From Massospora cicadina (Eukaryota > Entomophthoromycota > Entomophthoromycetes > Entomophthorales > Entomophthoraceae), in the NCBI GenBank assembly GCA_022478985.1, contig JAKSZP010018521.1, forward strand, positions 1 to 64,000: a stretch of 64,000 bases of DNA, given 5' to 3'. The position numbers and the translations under genes were made by a program. Positions 42,010 through 52,299 of this stretch are shown one piece after another (position 1 is the stretch's first letter; every line of letters begins with the position of its first letter). Below the pieces are notes generated by a model. The model did not search any database. It worked only from the letters and a program-made list of their open reading frames with translations, and was not told the DNA's origin.

Positions 42010-42300
42010 GACGTAGCCTTAATCAGGACGTTGGCAGGCCTCTCTTGATAGCACTAGGTACTCCCATTTGGGCGGTCCATGTGCAAGTGCTAATGTGCCA
42101 GTTATGCATATCAATATACAAAAATTATTTTAGGACCAGCATATATATGTTTTCATCATACTGCTGATGTAAATGACTCCCTAATTGGGATGTTAACTGG
42201 CCATCTCAATAGCACTAGGTACTCCCATTCAGGCAGTCCACGTGCAAGTGCTATCATGCCAATTACACATACTGACATACAAATATGCCCTAAGGAGGGA
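42010..42300. repeat. Imperfect direct duplication, two copies of about 120-130 bp
   Basis: ATAGCACTAGGTACTCCCAT occurs near 42048 and 42210, each time followed by a GTCCA-GTGCAAGTGCTA and CATATCAATATAC/CATACTGACATAC series. The offset is about 162 bp. Confidence 0.8.
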
Positions 42301-42889
42301 AATTGATTCCGTTTTTTGTTCGTTTGATTGTCCATGGGACTTTTAAATGTTAACTTTGGGTTGGTCCCAAATACTTTGTATAAAATTTCATAATATTGGT
42401 CACAATTAATCAGGACTAGTTTCCAAGGTTTGGGCAGCAATAATTGGACCAACTGTGCAAATGTATTATGACCGAGCTACCAATAGAATAATTATACTAT
42501 ATTGATGTTGAGTTGATTAGCCCAGCTGAGTAGTTGCAGAAAAGATTAGCCTAAATGTGCGGGGGTACTCAGCCTGAGCTTCTAATAATATAATTAGTCC
42601 CATGTTGCAATAATTGGCCCAAGCCATGATATTGCAATAGGTTTTAATTAGATTATTAGCTTAAGCCTTAGTAGGGAATTTTGCCTGATATGTAGGTTAT
42701 TTAAGGGTTTCTTTTTAGAGTCAACCACAAAATCTGACAGAGTGATTAAAGGAACAAATAGCCTTTGCATTCAAATGGATGGGAGACCAAGTTGGTATGC
42801 CAGTCAAGGGCAATGTGTCATCATGAGCTGTAAAGGTTAGCCAACTTTGGTTGCTCTAGAGGTTGATGACTGAAGCTACTGAGCTGGGG

Positions 42890-42983
42890 TGTCAAGACCA
42901 AGGGTATAATACCTCATACCCCTCAATATTTTGAGGCCAGGGGACCTGAAGTTTCAGGGTGTTTGATTGCCTTTTTTTGCTTC
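42890..42983 (-). repeat. E5 3' LTR, left piece
   Basis: It begins TGTCAAGACCAAGGG and matches 62454 onward (CGTTGGGACCACGGG, then CCCTCAATA and GGCCAGGGGAC). It is interrupted by E6 at GCTTC. Confidence 0.85.
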
Positions 42984-43597
42984 TGTTGTAATTTTGGTGA
43001 TACCCTATATATCTGCTGAAGGGTTTTTCGCACAGGGTTACGACCACTGAGAAATTAGAATGGATGATATGAAGATCATCAGTTCCTCGGAACACTTGTA
43101 AACAAAAGACTATAATAAAAAGGGAGCAACTTCCCCAACAACTCTTCTTTATTTTAATCTAATAATCTCAGTGGATCTCTTCTAGTCCGCTCCCTCTTAC
43201 TTCCTTTCTTATCAACTCTAAAAACCTCTCCCTTCTCGATCCTCTCATCTCACTGATATCTCAGTGACCTCAGTTGGTACTGACTCTTTTGCTTAGTTTA
43301 TTTGTTCTGCCATATTCTCATTGAGTTTATCTTGTTGTTCTTCAAATCTTTATCACCCTGATTTGAGGCAATCTAAATTATCTTTGTTAAATGTCAACAT
43401 TGCCTTATCGACCTATTTTGGAGGCAATCCAATAATGATCCGTTATAACCCAATATTGCCACATCCTAAGGCAATTGATTACTTATAGCTCTGAAACATC
43501 CTCAGAGGATTCTGCCCATTGAATCTTTGGCGGAATTCCTTCAATGATCTGTTAGTCATAATTGTGGCTTGTCATCCAGTCATATAGATTTGCGACA
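42984..43597 (-). repeat. E6 3' LTR
   Basis: Plus-strand ends are TGTTGTAATTTTGG and AGATTTGCGACA. It aligns with 49897-50507 over its whole length. The polypurine tract (minus AAGGGGAGGTTAA) lies directly inside. Confidence 0.9.
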
Positions 43598-44880
43598 TTA
43601 ACCTCCCCTTGACTGGACGATAAGCTGTACATCTTTTTTCCCTTCAATGCCATATGAACCATCATGCGCCAACAGCCACGGGTCCACAATTTCAATTTCT
43701 TCTTCCATATATGGCTTGGTGCAGAGTTTCCTGACCCAGGCCACATCCCTCTTCCCCAGTTTCTCCTTCTCCTGGCTGACAAGGATGAGGCTGATGTGGA
43801 CCTCACAACTTTTCTAACCCAGAAAGAGCTCCTTCCTGAATTTTTCAGCCATTTGGCTTCCTGGAGCACCCCTTTCAGGGACATAGTGGCCCAACTACAC
43901 TGAGGAGGGGAGCAGAGCTAAGGGCTTTCATATAACAAAGTGGCCCAGCTCCTTGCAAGTGGCTTTAGTCGTCTGGTGCTTCCATCTCCTGCTGAGCCTC
44001 ATCCCGCAGCTTTGTCTGTTCAGCGGATGCTGTGCTTCATGCAGTGAATGATAGCCAGCTGGTCAGGTCCTTTATCCGCGCTCCTACTCACTTCCAGTCC
44101 CTGGGGGTAAACTTCTGCAACAACCGGTTAGCTCACTTTTGCTCTTGGGTCACCGCAGCGTTTGCCACCCTCCATGCCAACGATCCATCCCAGTACCTTC
44201 CCAGCATGGCACTTTTAACCTAATTTTGCATCCAACAACTGCTTTAGGATCAGGCATAGTGCTGCACTGGGAAGCCCTTGAGTGGGCACGGTGAGCAGAA
44301 TTTACCACAACTGCTCCTTTTCTGATGGCGTATCTGAGCATGGAGGACTTCCTTGTAGATTGCCTGGTGCTGGGCGCAGCCTTTTCCCCTCGAGCTGGGA
44401 CTCACCTGCTTACTCACCAGCCCTTACGACTCTGACCTCCTCTGCTTGCTTACTCATTGATCTCCCAGGACCATCAACGCATGTGGTTGCAGGCTTTTCT
44501 CCTAGTGGGGCAAGAACTGTTTTGACTTGAATAACTAGATGAGCTCTCACCACCTCACATTTTGCCATGAAACCCCGGTCCATCCTCCTCTTCCAGTCCC
44601 GTTGCACCAGCCTTCCCTCCTTGGACTAGCGCAGTGGCCCCTGAGCGGATGTCAGACCCCTTGCTCTCACCACAGCAGCCTTCACCTCCACCCCAACCCC
44701 AGAAATGTCCATAGAATCTATGGCACCATCAAAGTGGCGGAAGAAGAAATGAAGGTCTCATTGGCCAAAACAAAAGGAACACTGCAAGAAGCCAAAAAAG
44801 GTGGGAAGATGAAGTCAGCGAAGTGAAAGACCTCCAGCAGCAACCCCAAATAAACGTAGTTATAACTCACAAGAGATAGT
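43598..44880 (+). other. Extra GC-rich segment in E6, coding-like on the plus strand
   Basis: It lies between the purine tract and the integrase C-terminus. Plus-strand frames include FLTQKELLPEFFSHLASW (43664-43903), a SFIRAPTHFQSLGVNFCNNRL stretch (44032-44223) and a Lys-rich end EEEMKVSLAKTKGTLQEA (to 44826), then an AATAAA at about 44850. No family was recognised. It resembles a decayed processed transcript, but no A tail or target duplication could be found. Capture into E6 before insertion is equally possible. Confidence 0.5.
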
Positions 44881-45328
44881 ATTGTACAATTATCTTCATT
44901 TTCATCATTTTTTATTCTTTTTTGGAGAGGCTCTATTGCTTCTTATATGTCTGAAGAATTCTGCGTGCACTTGATATATTATCTGACCGCTTGCGGGGTC
45001 CTTGATAGTATAAGTGGCAACACCCATCTATTCTATTATCTCAAACGGCCCAATCCAAATATTCGCGAGCTTGTGCTTCCACCAAACCCATGCTGATTAT
45101 GAAATAACACCATATCTCCCTCTTTGAACTGTGCTAGGCCACTTCGCCATACCTGATCAGCAGCCTGGTTTTTGCTTTTCTTGGCTAAGATGAATGAGTA
45201 CACTTTGGTTTGTAATTTTATCAGCATATTCATTAGGGCAATTAAATAGCATTGCAGATCCATTATGACAATGTCCTCTACACAGTCATATAGAAGCGCA
45301 GGCAGAGCGGGGTGCCATTTGTAAGGCA

Positions 45329-45382
45329 ATTGGAAGGGGCTTTTCTTTTTTTAGTACTAGATGGTATTGGAAGGGGCTTTTC
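45329..45382. repeat. 17-bp target duplications around the 20-bp insertion
   Basis: Copies at 45329-45345 and 45366-45382 are identical. Confidence 0.88.
45346..45365 (-). mobile_element. Ultra-short (20-bp) LINE 3'-end insertion
   Basis: On the minus strand this is ACCATCTAGTACT followed by seven A, identical to the 3' end of the 398-bp insertion at 14955-15352. It is flanked by an exact 17-bp target duplication (45329-45345 and 45366-45382, ATTGGAAGGGGCTTTTC). It is a maximally truncated target-primed reverse transcription product. Confidence 0.88.
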
Positions 45383-46239
45383 CCCGTGGCAGAATGGTAG
45401 CTAATATTGTAGGCGAACACCATGGTAGAAAGGAGGGTACTCCAATCAGAAGGCCAATCTGTAACCAACTTCTGTAGTATGTTCACCAGGGTTCCATTAA
45501 CCCGTTCAACCATTCCGTTGGACTTGGGGTAATACGGGGTTGTTAGAACCCCACGGATAGCTATCATTTCGTTGATCTTGGGAAGTATGTGAGAGGTAAA
45601 AGTAGTGCCATTGCTGGTAAGAATAAACTGCGGGCAGCCATGACGCTGAATGATGCATTCCATTACAAACTTAGCCACAATAACTGCTCCCAGATCCTGA
45701 ATGGCCCGCGCCTCAACCCACCTGGTCAAGTGTCAATTGCCACAAGATATACTTAGATTGATTAGCTCCAGTTGACAGAGGTTCCACAACAATGATAGAA
45801 ACTGTATGCCAAGCAAAGTGAGGTTTTACTAAATGTTATGAAGTCTTATGGTGGAACGGCTTCTTCACCTGGTACTGATGGCAGCAGGACAGGGTCTCAA
45901 ATACGTCAAATTGCATGCTTTCTAATAATACTGTGGTCTCAACAGTTCAGAGTCTTTCAGACTCCACCATGGCTAACTGCTCGGTGTGCGCTCATGATAA
46001 TATTTGGTCTGGTAGAAGGTCTGGGGATATTCACGGTAGTGTCCCCTATACGCTTATACAATTCCCCATTTTCTGTAATGTATTGGACCTGATTCCATCT
46101 AGTAACTTGATAACTTGAGGCGGTTCATTGTTATACTTTCCGCTGATCATTTTGTCATACATTATGTTTCTTAAATCAGCCATAACTGCAATTGTTGGCA
46201 ATCTTGATAAGCAATAGGCATTTTGGTGTTTTTCTCCTG

Positions 46240-46690
46240 GTTGATGGGGGATTTCAAATTCATAATCCTGCAGCTTAAGAGCCCATCAGGCTAGCCACCC
46301 CTCTGGCTCTCTCAGATTCTGCAACCAGCGCAACAATGCATGATCCTTATGACCTCAAACTTCACTATGTGCAAGTAGACTTGAAACTGCTTATATGCAT
46401 AAATCACCGCTAAGCACTCCCACTTGGGTACAATGTAATTTCGTTCATGGCAATCCAAGATACGACTGCAGTATGCCATGAAGTGCTCCTCTCCCTCATC
46501 GTCCTTCTGAAACAGGACCGCACCAACAGCGGAAAGTGATGCATCCATCTGCACTATAAATTCCTTATCAAAATTAGGGTAGTGCAGCATGGGCGCACTA
46601 ATTAGCACCGTTTGAAGTGTATCAAAGGCGCATTGGCGTTGTTCCGTCCATTTTAACATGGCATCCTTCTTAGTAGCTCAAACAGCAGGC
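46240..46690 (-). pseudogene. E6 RNase H, decayed
   Basis: The frame reads MLKWTEQRQCAFDTLQTVLI, FIVQMDASLSAVGAVLFQKD, FMAYCSRILDCHERNYIV and KWECLAVIYAYKQFQVYL. The first catalytic Asp (MDAS) is present. The end of the domain is frame-shifted. Confidence 0.8.
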
Positions 46691-46879
46691 CTTCAATGCA
46701 ACTGAAATTGGGTATGAAGCATCAGTAATAACCCACCATCCCAGAAAACACCTGAATGTCCCGCTTACTAGATGGCTTAGTAATCTTCTGGATAGCCTCC
46801 ATCTTGGCTGGGTGGGTCTCAGCCCAGTTTCATATAAAACTAATCCTAGGTACTCCAGCTGATCCTTGAAGTGGCATTT

Positions 46880-47690
46880 CTGGGGCTAGATCGAAATATT
46901 GGCCTCAGCCAGTCGGCAAAATGCCTCTTCCAATTGGGTAAGGTGCTCAGTGAACATTCAAGAGAAGAAAATAATATCGTCAAGGTACATGAGTACACAT
47001 GACAGCTTCAGATTGTCCAGAATGGTGTCCATTGCTTGTTGGAACGTAGCTGGGGCATTACATAGCCCTCGTGGCATATGTGCTGGTCAGAAAAGCCCTT
47101 TGGATGTGATTACGGTGCATTTTTCTTGTATCACCATAGGCAACTCAATTTGCCAATAACTGGATATCAAATCCATTGATAGGAATAGCGAGCTCCACGT
47201 AAGCAATCCAGCGCATCATCTATCTGTGGCAGAGGGTATGAGTTTTTTGGTGATACTATTGAGCTTCCAGTAGTCAATTACTATGTGGTTAGTACCATCC
47301 TTATTTTTTACAATCAGAACAGGTGAAGCCCACAGACTCTTAGATGGTTCGAGCATTCCCTACTCAAGCAGCTTGTCAATCTCCTCAGTGACAACTTCTT
47401 CAGCTGCCCTTGATCAGCTTATTGGCTAAGACCTAATGGGGGGATGATCCCCAGTGTCCAGCTGATGAACAACCCCCCAAGCGCACCATAAATCATGATT
47501 ATCAACAGCAAAAATCTCCTTGTATTTTTGAAATAAAGATTTATCCCGATCCTTCCAGTCTTCCAATAACCCCATTAAATTTTCCTGTGGTACAGCCACC
47601 ATTACACCGAGGTGCGGTTTGATGGGCAGACCAAATTCATCCAGCGACTTAAACTCGTGAACCTGGTTGACCTCCCCAACTGGGTTCAAA
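46880..47690 (-). pseudogene. E6 reverse transcriptase, decayed
   Basis: Pieces read RGLCNAPATFQQAMDTILD and CVLMYLDDIIFFS (about 46995-46960), with the catalytic YLDD intact. The frame at 47689-47426 is the linker and RT start. Stops interrupt between the pieces. Confidence 0.8.
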
Positions 47691-47700
47691 TGTAGATATG

Positions 47701-48117
47701 CTATAATCTGATGCTGGCGGATTCAAATTGGTACATTCTGATGATTTTTATCAATACCTTGATCTCCTCATGGCCTGGAAGTATGATGCCTGGAGCCACA
47801 TGAGGCTCAAGCCATAATTGCTGATAAGGCCCAATGATCTCCCCATAGAGCACAGCTGGCACTTCCACCTCTAATTCAGTGTCTATTATTACTTGGTGTC
47901 CAGAGGGAATGGATATAGCTCCAGCAGCGCTAAGCGGTAGCCATTGATATTCATATATCTGATGGGGAAGGGCCCGAGTTTTCCCTTTTAATAATTGATA
48001 GCGCACTGGAACAACACCATCACTATAGGCAAGGTTGATCTGTCTCATATGCACTGAGCCCTTTGGCACTCCACTAGAGGTAAAATAAATTGAGATCCGC
48101 TGTCCCAAAAATAGCAA
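47701..48117 (-). pseudogene. E6 dUTPase-like module
   Basis: A 138-residue frame contains LSAAGAISIPSGHQVIIDTEL, EVEVPAVLYGEIIGPYQ and APGIILPGHEEIKVLI. It follows the dUTPase fold order, with IPSGHQVIIDT as the strand before motif 2 and APGIILPGHEE at the place of motif 3, but the motif-3 Asp is absent. It lies between protease and RT, as in the sister elements. Confidence 0.58.
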
Positions 48118-48149
48118 GGGTCTCTTCCATCATGTCAACGACAGCCCCA

Positions 48150-48420
48150 TAGTGTCTCATAAAGGCAAATCCAAAAACAGATCATATTTTCTATTTGTTA
48201 ATAATACCGCCAGAGCCACAACAACAATGGATCCAAACCACAAGGGAAGTGCAATTTACACTCCCTCAGAGACTGTGTTTTCTGCTCCAGCGGTCTCATA
48301 CACCACCTGGTGGCCTATGTCAGGTTTTAAAGTCAACTTCGCCACCAACTTAGTGGAGACAATGTTAATAGGAGCGCCCTTATAAATATAGCTTATACTC
48401 AGGTTTTGGTTACCACATTG
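48150..48420 (-). pseudogene. E6 aspartic protease, decayed
   Basis: The minus-strand reading GAPINIVSTKLVAKLTLKP (about 48385-48330) follows the active-site turn. The catalytic DTG/DSG triplet itself is not readable because of a frame change. Confidence 0.6.
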
Positions 48421-48899
48421 TCACAGTAAGTGCACTCCGAGTAAGCTGAATGTCAGCTATTTATTATGTGTACATTCAGCAGTTTACATTTTCCCAGGAA
48501 ACTTATAATACCCGCACCATTTTTAGGGTACCCTGTTATAATAGCATCCACAGGAAGGGCGACCTCTACTCCTCTCAGGGACAAATCATCTGCAAATGGT
48601 TCCAACTGGTCTGACGGACTTTGGTCAAACATCTGACAAGCGTAAGGCTTTGGTCACTACAGAGACCCTTTTTTCACAATTTCTTTGGCTTGTGCTTAAT
48701 TTAACACATTTACTCCCCCAACTGGCTGTTAATAGAGGAATGTGTTATCATACTGAGAGGATTCTGCTGCAATTAATACATTAGATTCAGGTGGGACGTT
48801 TGAATTTGAGATAACGGAGGTAGAGAGTCCAGTCTTCACTCTGCTCTGACTTTTCTTTGATAACATTGATCCTGTTGTACATAAGGGATCCATAAATTG

Positions 48900-49850
48900 G
48901 GGAACTATCATCCCATTTGCCCAGGGCGACCGCAATTAAAACAACTTACCCCATAGGGCCTGCGTCTGTGCATTATATAAGTTGGCCCAAGCAGAAGGTT
49001 GACCTGAAGATGATCAGCATAACCAGTCCCATCAGTAGGATGCCTGCTGCCAATCAGCGTATTTAGGGCTGAAGTGGTAGTTGGCCAGTTGTCAATTAGA
49101 AGTTATGTAGCGGACGTTGGTCTGCGGTGAGTAACCTGGAAGAACCTGCACTGACAGTTGATTCTCCCCACATGATTAGGGCTGACAACGGTGACAGTGT
49201 GAATATGCTCGATATTGGGTGGAGGGAAAGTTACAGATAAGCAATGTACAAGCTGAAAAAGTTTAGGAAGAGGTACATCATCCTCCAACAACGGGGCCAT
49301 GACATTGTAAAGCTTGGGGTATGGCTTCACCACAGAGGACATTGCAATGCACACATTGACTTCAGATAAAATCCCTGCCCCAATCAACATGTGAGCTTCT
49401 GCCATAAATTTCTAAGCAAATGCAGTGAGGGTCTCATTTTACTGAAACCCAATTGTCAAGAACATGGCCTTCCACTGCAACATCTTTGCAGTTCTGCTGA
49501 ACAACCGCAGCACCATCTCCTTGACTTCTTGGTATGTAACGGATCTGCCTGAAAGGTAACAGACAACTTGATCAGCACTCCCGACATCCAAAGTGGAGAT
49601 CAACAGTTTCACCTTCCACCAGTTCAAGGTTCCTTCAGTTGCAAACTCAAATTGCCTAAAGAACCCATGAATATTCCCTTTGTGATCAAATGGCGGCAGC
49701 TTATCACTGCAAAACTTCTGGAGCAGCTCATCTTGTCTTTTGAGCATAATATCCAATGCAAGTTTCAACTCCTCATATGCAATGGGCCCAGCGTGTTGTG
49801 TAGATTCCTTATCAAAGCAACCTGGATGCAACATAGCTGTTAATGAGTTT
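48900..49850 (-). pseudogene. E6 gag with zinc knuckle, decayed
   Basis: Frames 49834-49439 (ELKLALDIMLKRQDELLQKF, FDHKGNIHGFFRQFE, TLNWWKVKLLISTLD) and 49405-49103 (KFMAEAHMLIGAGIL) are capsid. Then CFNCGRPGQMG near 48930 is a CCHC knuckle with His replaced by Gln. The gag is unlike that of E1/E5/E7 in sequence, so E6 represents another family. Confidence 0.7.
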
Positions 49851-49877
49851 AAATCATAATGTAATTGATCAATGGGC

Positions 49878-49895
49878 CCCCTGTAGTGAGCACCA
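49878..49895 (-). promoter_or_regulatory. E6 primer-binding site
   Basis: Minus strand TGGTGCTCACTACAGGGG starts one base inside the 5' LTR. It is nearly identical to the E7 site. Confidence 0.68.
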
Positions 49896-49896
49896 C

Positions 49897-50507
49897 TGTT
49901 GTAATTTCAGTGATGCCCTATATATCCGCTGAAGGGTTTTTCGCACAGGTTTACTCCCACTGAGCAATTAGAATGGACAATATGAAGATTGTCAGTTCCT
50001 CAGAACATTCATATATACAATTATAATAAAAAGGGAGCAATTTCCCCAACAACTTTTCTTTATTTTAATCTAATAATCTCGGTGGATCTCTTCAAGTCCG
50101 CTCCCTCTTACTTCCTTTCTTCTCAACTCTAAAAACCTCTCCCTTCTCGATCCTCTCATCTCACTGATATCTCAGTGACCTCAGTTGGTACTGACTCTTT
50201 TGCTTAGTTTATTTGTTCTGCCATATTCTCATTGAGTTCAGATTGTTGTTCTTCAACTCTTTATCACCCTGATTTTAGGCAATCTAAATTATCTTTGTTG
50301 AATGTCAACATTGCCTTATCGACCTATTTTGGAGGCAATCTGATAATGACCCTATATAACCCAATATCGCCTCATTTAAGGAAATTGAATATTTATAGCT
50401 CTGAAACATCCTCGGCGGATTCTGCCCATTGAATCTTTGGCGGAATTCCTTCAATGATCCATTGGTTATAATTGTGGCTTGTCATCCAGTCATATAGATT
50501 CATGATA
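49897..50507 (-). repeat. E6 5' LTR
   Basis: Plus-strand ends are TGTTGTAATTTCAG and AGATTCATGATA. Differences from 42984-43597 are mostly transitions. GCTTC follows at 50508-50512. Confidence 0.9.
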
Positions 50508-50512
50508 GCTTC

Positions 50513-51052
50513 TCTTGGTCGAGAAGTCTTTTCCAGATACTACATCTGGAGAGACAATTCCTAATGAAAATATAACAATTTTTACTGAACATTTTGAAAA
50601 AGAGAAAAAGCGTAAGGTTTATAAGCTTATTACCAGCTATATAACGTTAATTGGGGAGGTGTTTTGGGGAAAATCTAAGCAGCCCAAGCCTAGATCTAAT
50701 GAAATAAACAAATAGGGGATTTGGTGGCAGCCCAATTTTCTTGGTTGAATTTCTTGTGCTTACCTCATGGCTTGGGTTTGAACCTCAAGGTTAAGTAGCT
50801 CCAAGGAAGCATGATTTGATTGTATCATTTGGTGGCTGATCTCCATCTTTAATAAAATTGTTGACTTTCATCATGGATTATCCCCAACAGAAGTTTGGGC
50901 TTTATTCTGAATTGGGTTTGATATCTGACTTTAGTAATTGTCAACTTTTATTGGGGATTATCCCTGACAGAAGTTTGGGATTTTTGGTTAGATAGGATCA
51001 ATTACCATGATATGATGCATCTAAATCTTCTGCTTGGGTTGGAATCCAGACA
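50513..51052 (-). repeat. E5 3' LTR, right piece
   Basis: It continues the LTR split by E6. It is similar to 62545-63085 (TTTCCAGATACTAC, AAGCGTAAGGTTT, GGTTTGAACCTCAAGG) and ends GGAATCCAGACA. Inside it lies a CCTCTAGATCTTGG purine-tract complement. Confidence 0.85.
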
Positions 51053-51283
51053 ATACCACCCTCTAGATCTTGGCGCAGGGGGAAAACGGATGACAAAAGT
51101 GACTATGAACACAGTTTACAACTGTGCCCTGAACAACCTCTATGATTGAGCGTTCATTGCCCCATCTATATATGACTCAATAAGGACCTGACCAGTTGAT
51201 GCCCAGTTTGTGATTACGACCTCCAGGCCAGTGATGGTATAATAGGACGAGGTTACCTGAATGGAAGATGTGTAGGAGATCAT
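51053..51283 (-). pseudogene. E5 integrase C-terminal end and purine tract
   Basis: The minus-strand reading HDLLHIFHSGNLVLLY matches the E1 integrase C-terminus (HTFHLGDLVLFC) and is cut by E7 at ATCAT. Confidence 0.7.
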
Positions 51284-51695
51284 TATTGGAATTTGAGATA
51301 ATAATCAAATCAAATTCCCCCTTCCAAATTTGGCCATACCATATTGGTCATTGAACCTAACTGAGTTAAATCAATTTCAAGATCCTCCTCCCTTATTCCT
51401 GAGTCACGTGGGGCGGCGTTTCCACCCATTTGGTCAGGTGAGCAACACCACCCATTGAGGATGCCCACAAGGAGGCCATGCTGGAAGATCAACAAAGATC
51501 TGAACAGATGAGGCCCTGACAATCCCAAAAGCATCGAGTTCAAACATACCCTATAAGTATTGAATCCTTCTAAGCCTAGTAAAATATCAATTAACTTACC
51601 CAGCTTTCCGTTTCCTTCTTGACCTTTTCTGCAAATTAGCAGCTTTGAGCTACCTTTGGACCTTGGCGCCAGTCCAAAGAACTGTAGTGCCAACA
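51284..51695 (+). repeat. E7 5' LTR
   Basis: 412 bp, TATTGGAATTTGAG to GTGCCAACA, nearly identical in layout to the 3' LTR. The first dinucleotide is TA instead of TG. Confidence 0.92.
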
Positions 51696-51699
51696 AGAG

Positions 51700-51717
51700 T
51701 GGTGCTCACTATAGGGG
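51700..51717 (+). promoter_or_regulatory. E7 primer-binding site
   Basis: TGGTGCTCACTATAGGGG lies 4 nt after the LTR. The tRNA is not identified. Confidence 0.68.
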
Positions 51718-51733
51718 GTTTGAGCTGTCCTGA

Positions 51734-52288
51734 GTGAAAACATCTATCACAATGGAAAATACCAGAAGCCTAGGAGACCAAACTTCTGGTCAGTCAAGAA
51801 GCGTTGCCCAATGGGTTAGTACCTCATGGCATGAAATACCAGCCACTCAAGCCAAATCATTAGAATTTCGAGCCGCTTTCCAATCCACCCTGCCTTCCAT
51901 CAATGGAAGTCAGTACCAACTTCAATGCGAAAACCATAACAAGGTAATCTCCAAACTAATAAATGGCATCTACTCTGCGGGTGGCTGCACTAGTCATTCC
52001 CGCGCCTCTGCCATTCCCTCTACCATGCGGGACCTTTACAATTCAGACCATCTGCTGCCAGCAGAACTCACATCAGGCCCCAAATGTTACCTCTGCCATT
52101 TCGTCCACCCCGCCATCCATCACCTGCTCCAACTAGTAGGGTTGCACCATCAAGAAGTCGCATGCCAACTGGGGCTCTCCCAGGCCCTACACGCCCATCT
52201 CATCGATTTCTATACTATGGCCTCCTCCTTCATCCATGACAACCGTGAGGCTATAATTGATAATTGGTGGCTGATTAATGAAGTTTGA
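51734..52288 (+). pseudogene. E7 N-terminal ORF upstream of gag (184 residues), function unknown
   Basis: The frame begins MKTSITMENTRSLGDQTSGQ and contains KCYLCHFVHPAIHHLLQLVG, a possible Cys/His cluster, then a helical tail. It stops at a TGA (52286-52288) after NEV, where CGA would let it continue (DQVMA...). It may be the N-terminal part of Gag. No similar block was recognised at this place in E1 or E5, whose gag starts with a short MSNTNLAL/MNNNNPAS leader. Confidence 0.6.
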
Positions 52289-52299
52289 GACCAGGTAAT

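Larger units (their letters stand above)
40361..42889. other. Unassigned AT-rich DNA with local duplications
   Basis: No coding family or LTR boundary was recognised in 2.5 kb. Two tandem duplications are listed separately. It may hold decayed LTRs of unrecognised families. Confidence 0.4.
45036..45760 (-). pseudogene. E6 integrase, decayed
   Basis: Minus-strand frames read MTRWVEARAIQDLGAVIVAK, IQRHGCPQFILTSNGTTF, YYPKSNGMVERVNGTLVNIL and SYHSATGKSPFQYHL (45729-45286), then FKEGDMVLFHNQHG (45329-45036). This is the catalytic core and C-terminal strand of a Ty3/gypsy integrase. The second catalytic Asp lies in a TSNGT context instead of TDNGT. The 20-bp LINE tail at 45346 interrupts the frame. 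Confidence 0.8.
42984..50507 (-). mobile_element. E6: Ty3/gypsy element inserted in the E5 LTR
   Basis: It is flanked by the 5-bp duplication GCTTC (42979-42983 and 50508-50512). LTRs are 614 and 611 bp. It has gag, zinc knuckle, protease, dUTPase-like, RT, RNase H and integrase on the minus strand. An additional 1.28-kb GC-rich segment lies between integrase and 3' LTR. Without that segment and the 20-bp tail insertion it would be about 6.2 kb, like its relatives. Confidence 0.9.

Noticed and set aside
42889..42890. Target duplication for E5
   Set aside because: Flanks TGGGG and CTGAT do not match, so no duplication is claimed.
45329..45382. Assembly or sequencing duplication artefact
   Set aside because: The insert matches the independent LINE end at 15333-15352 exactly, and a similar event occurs at 63561 with a different duplication.
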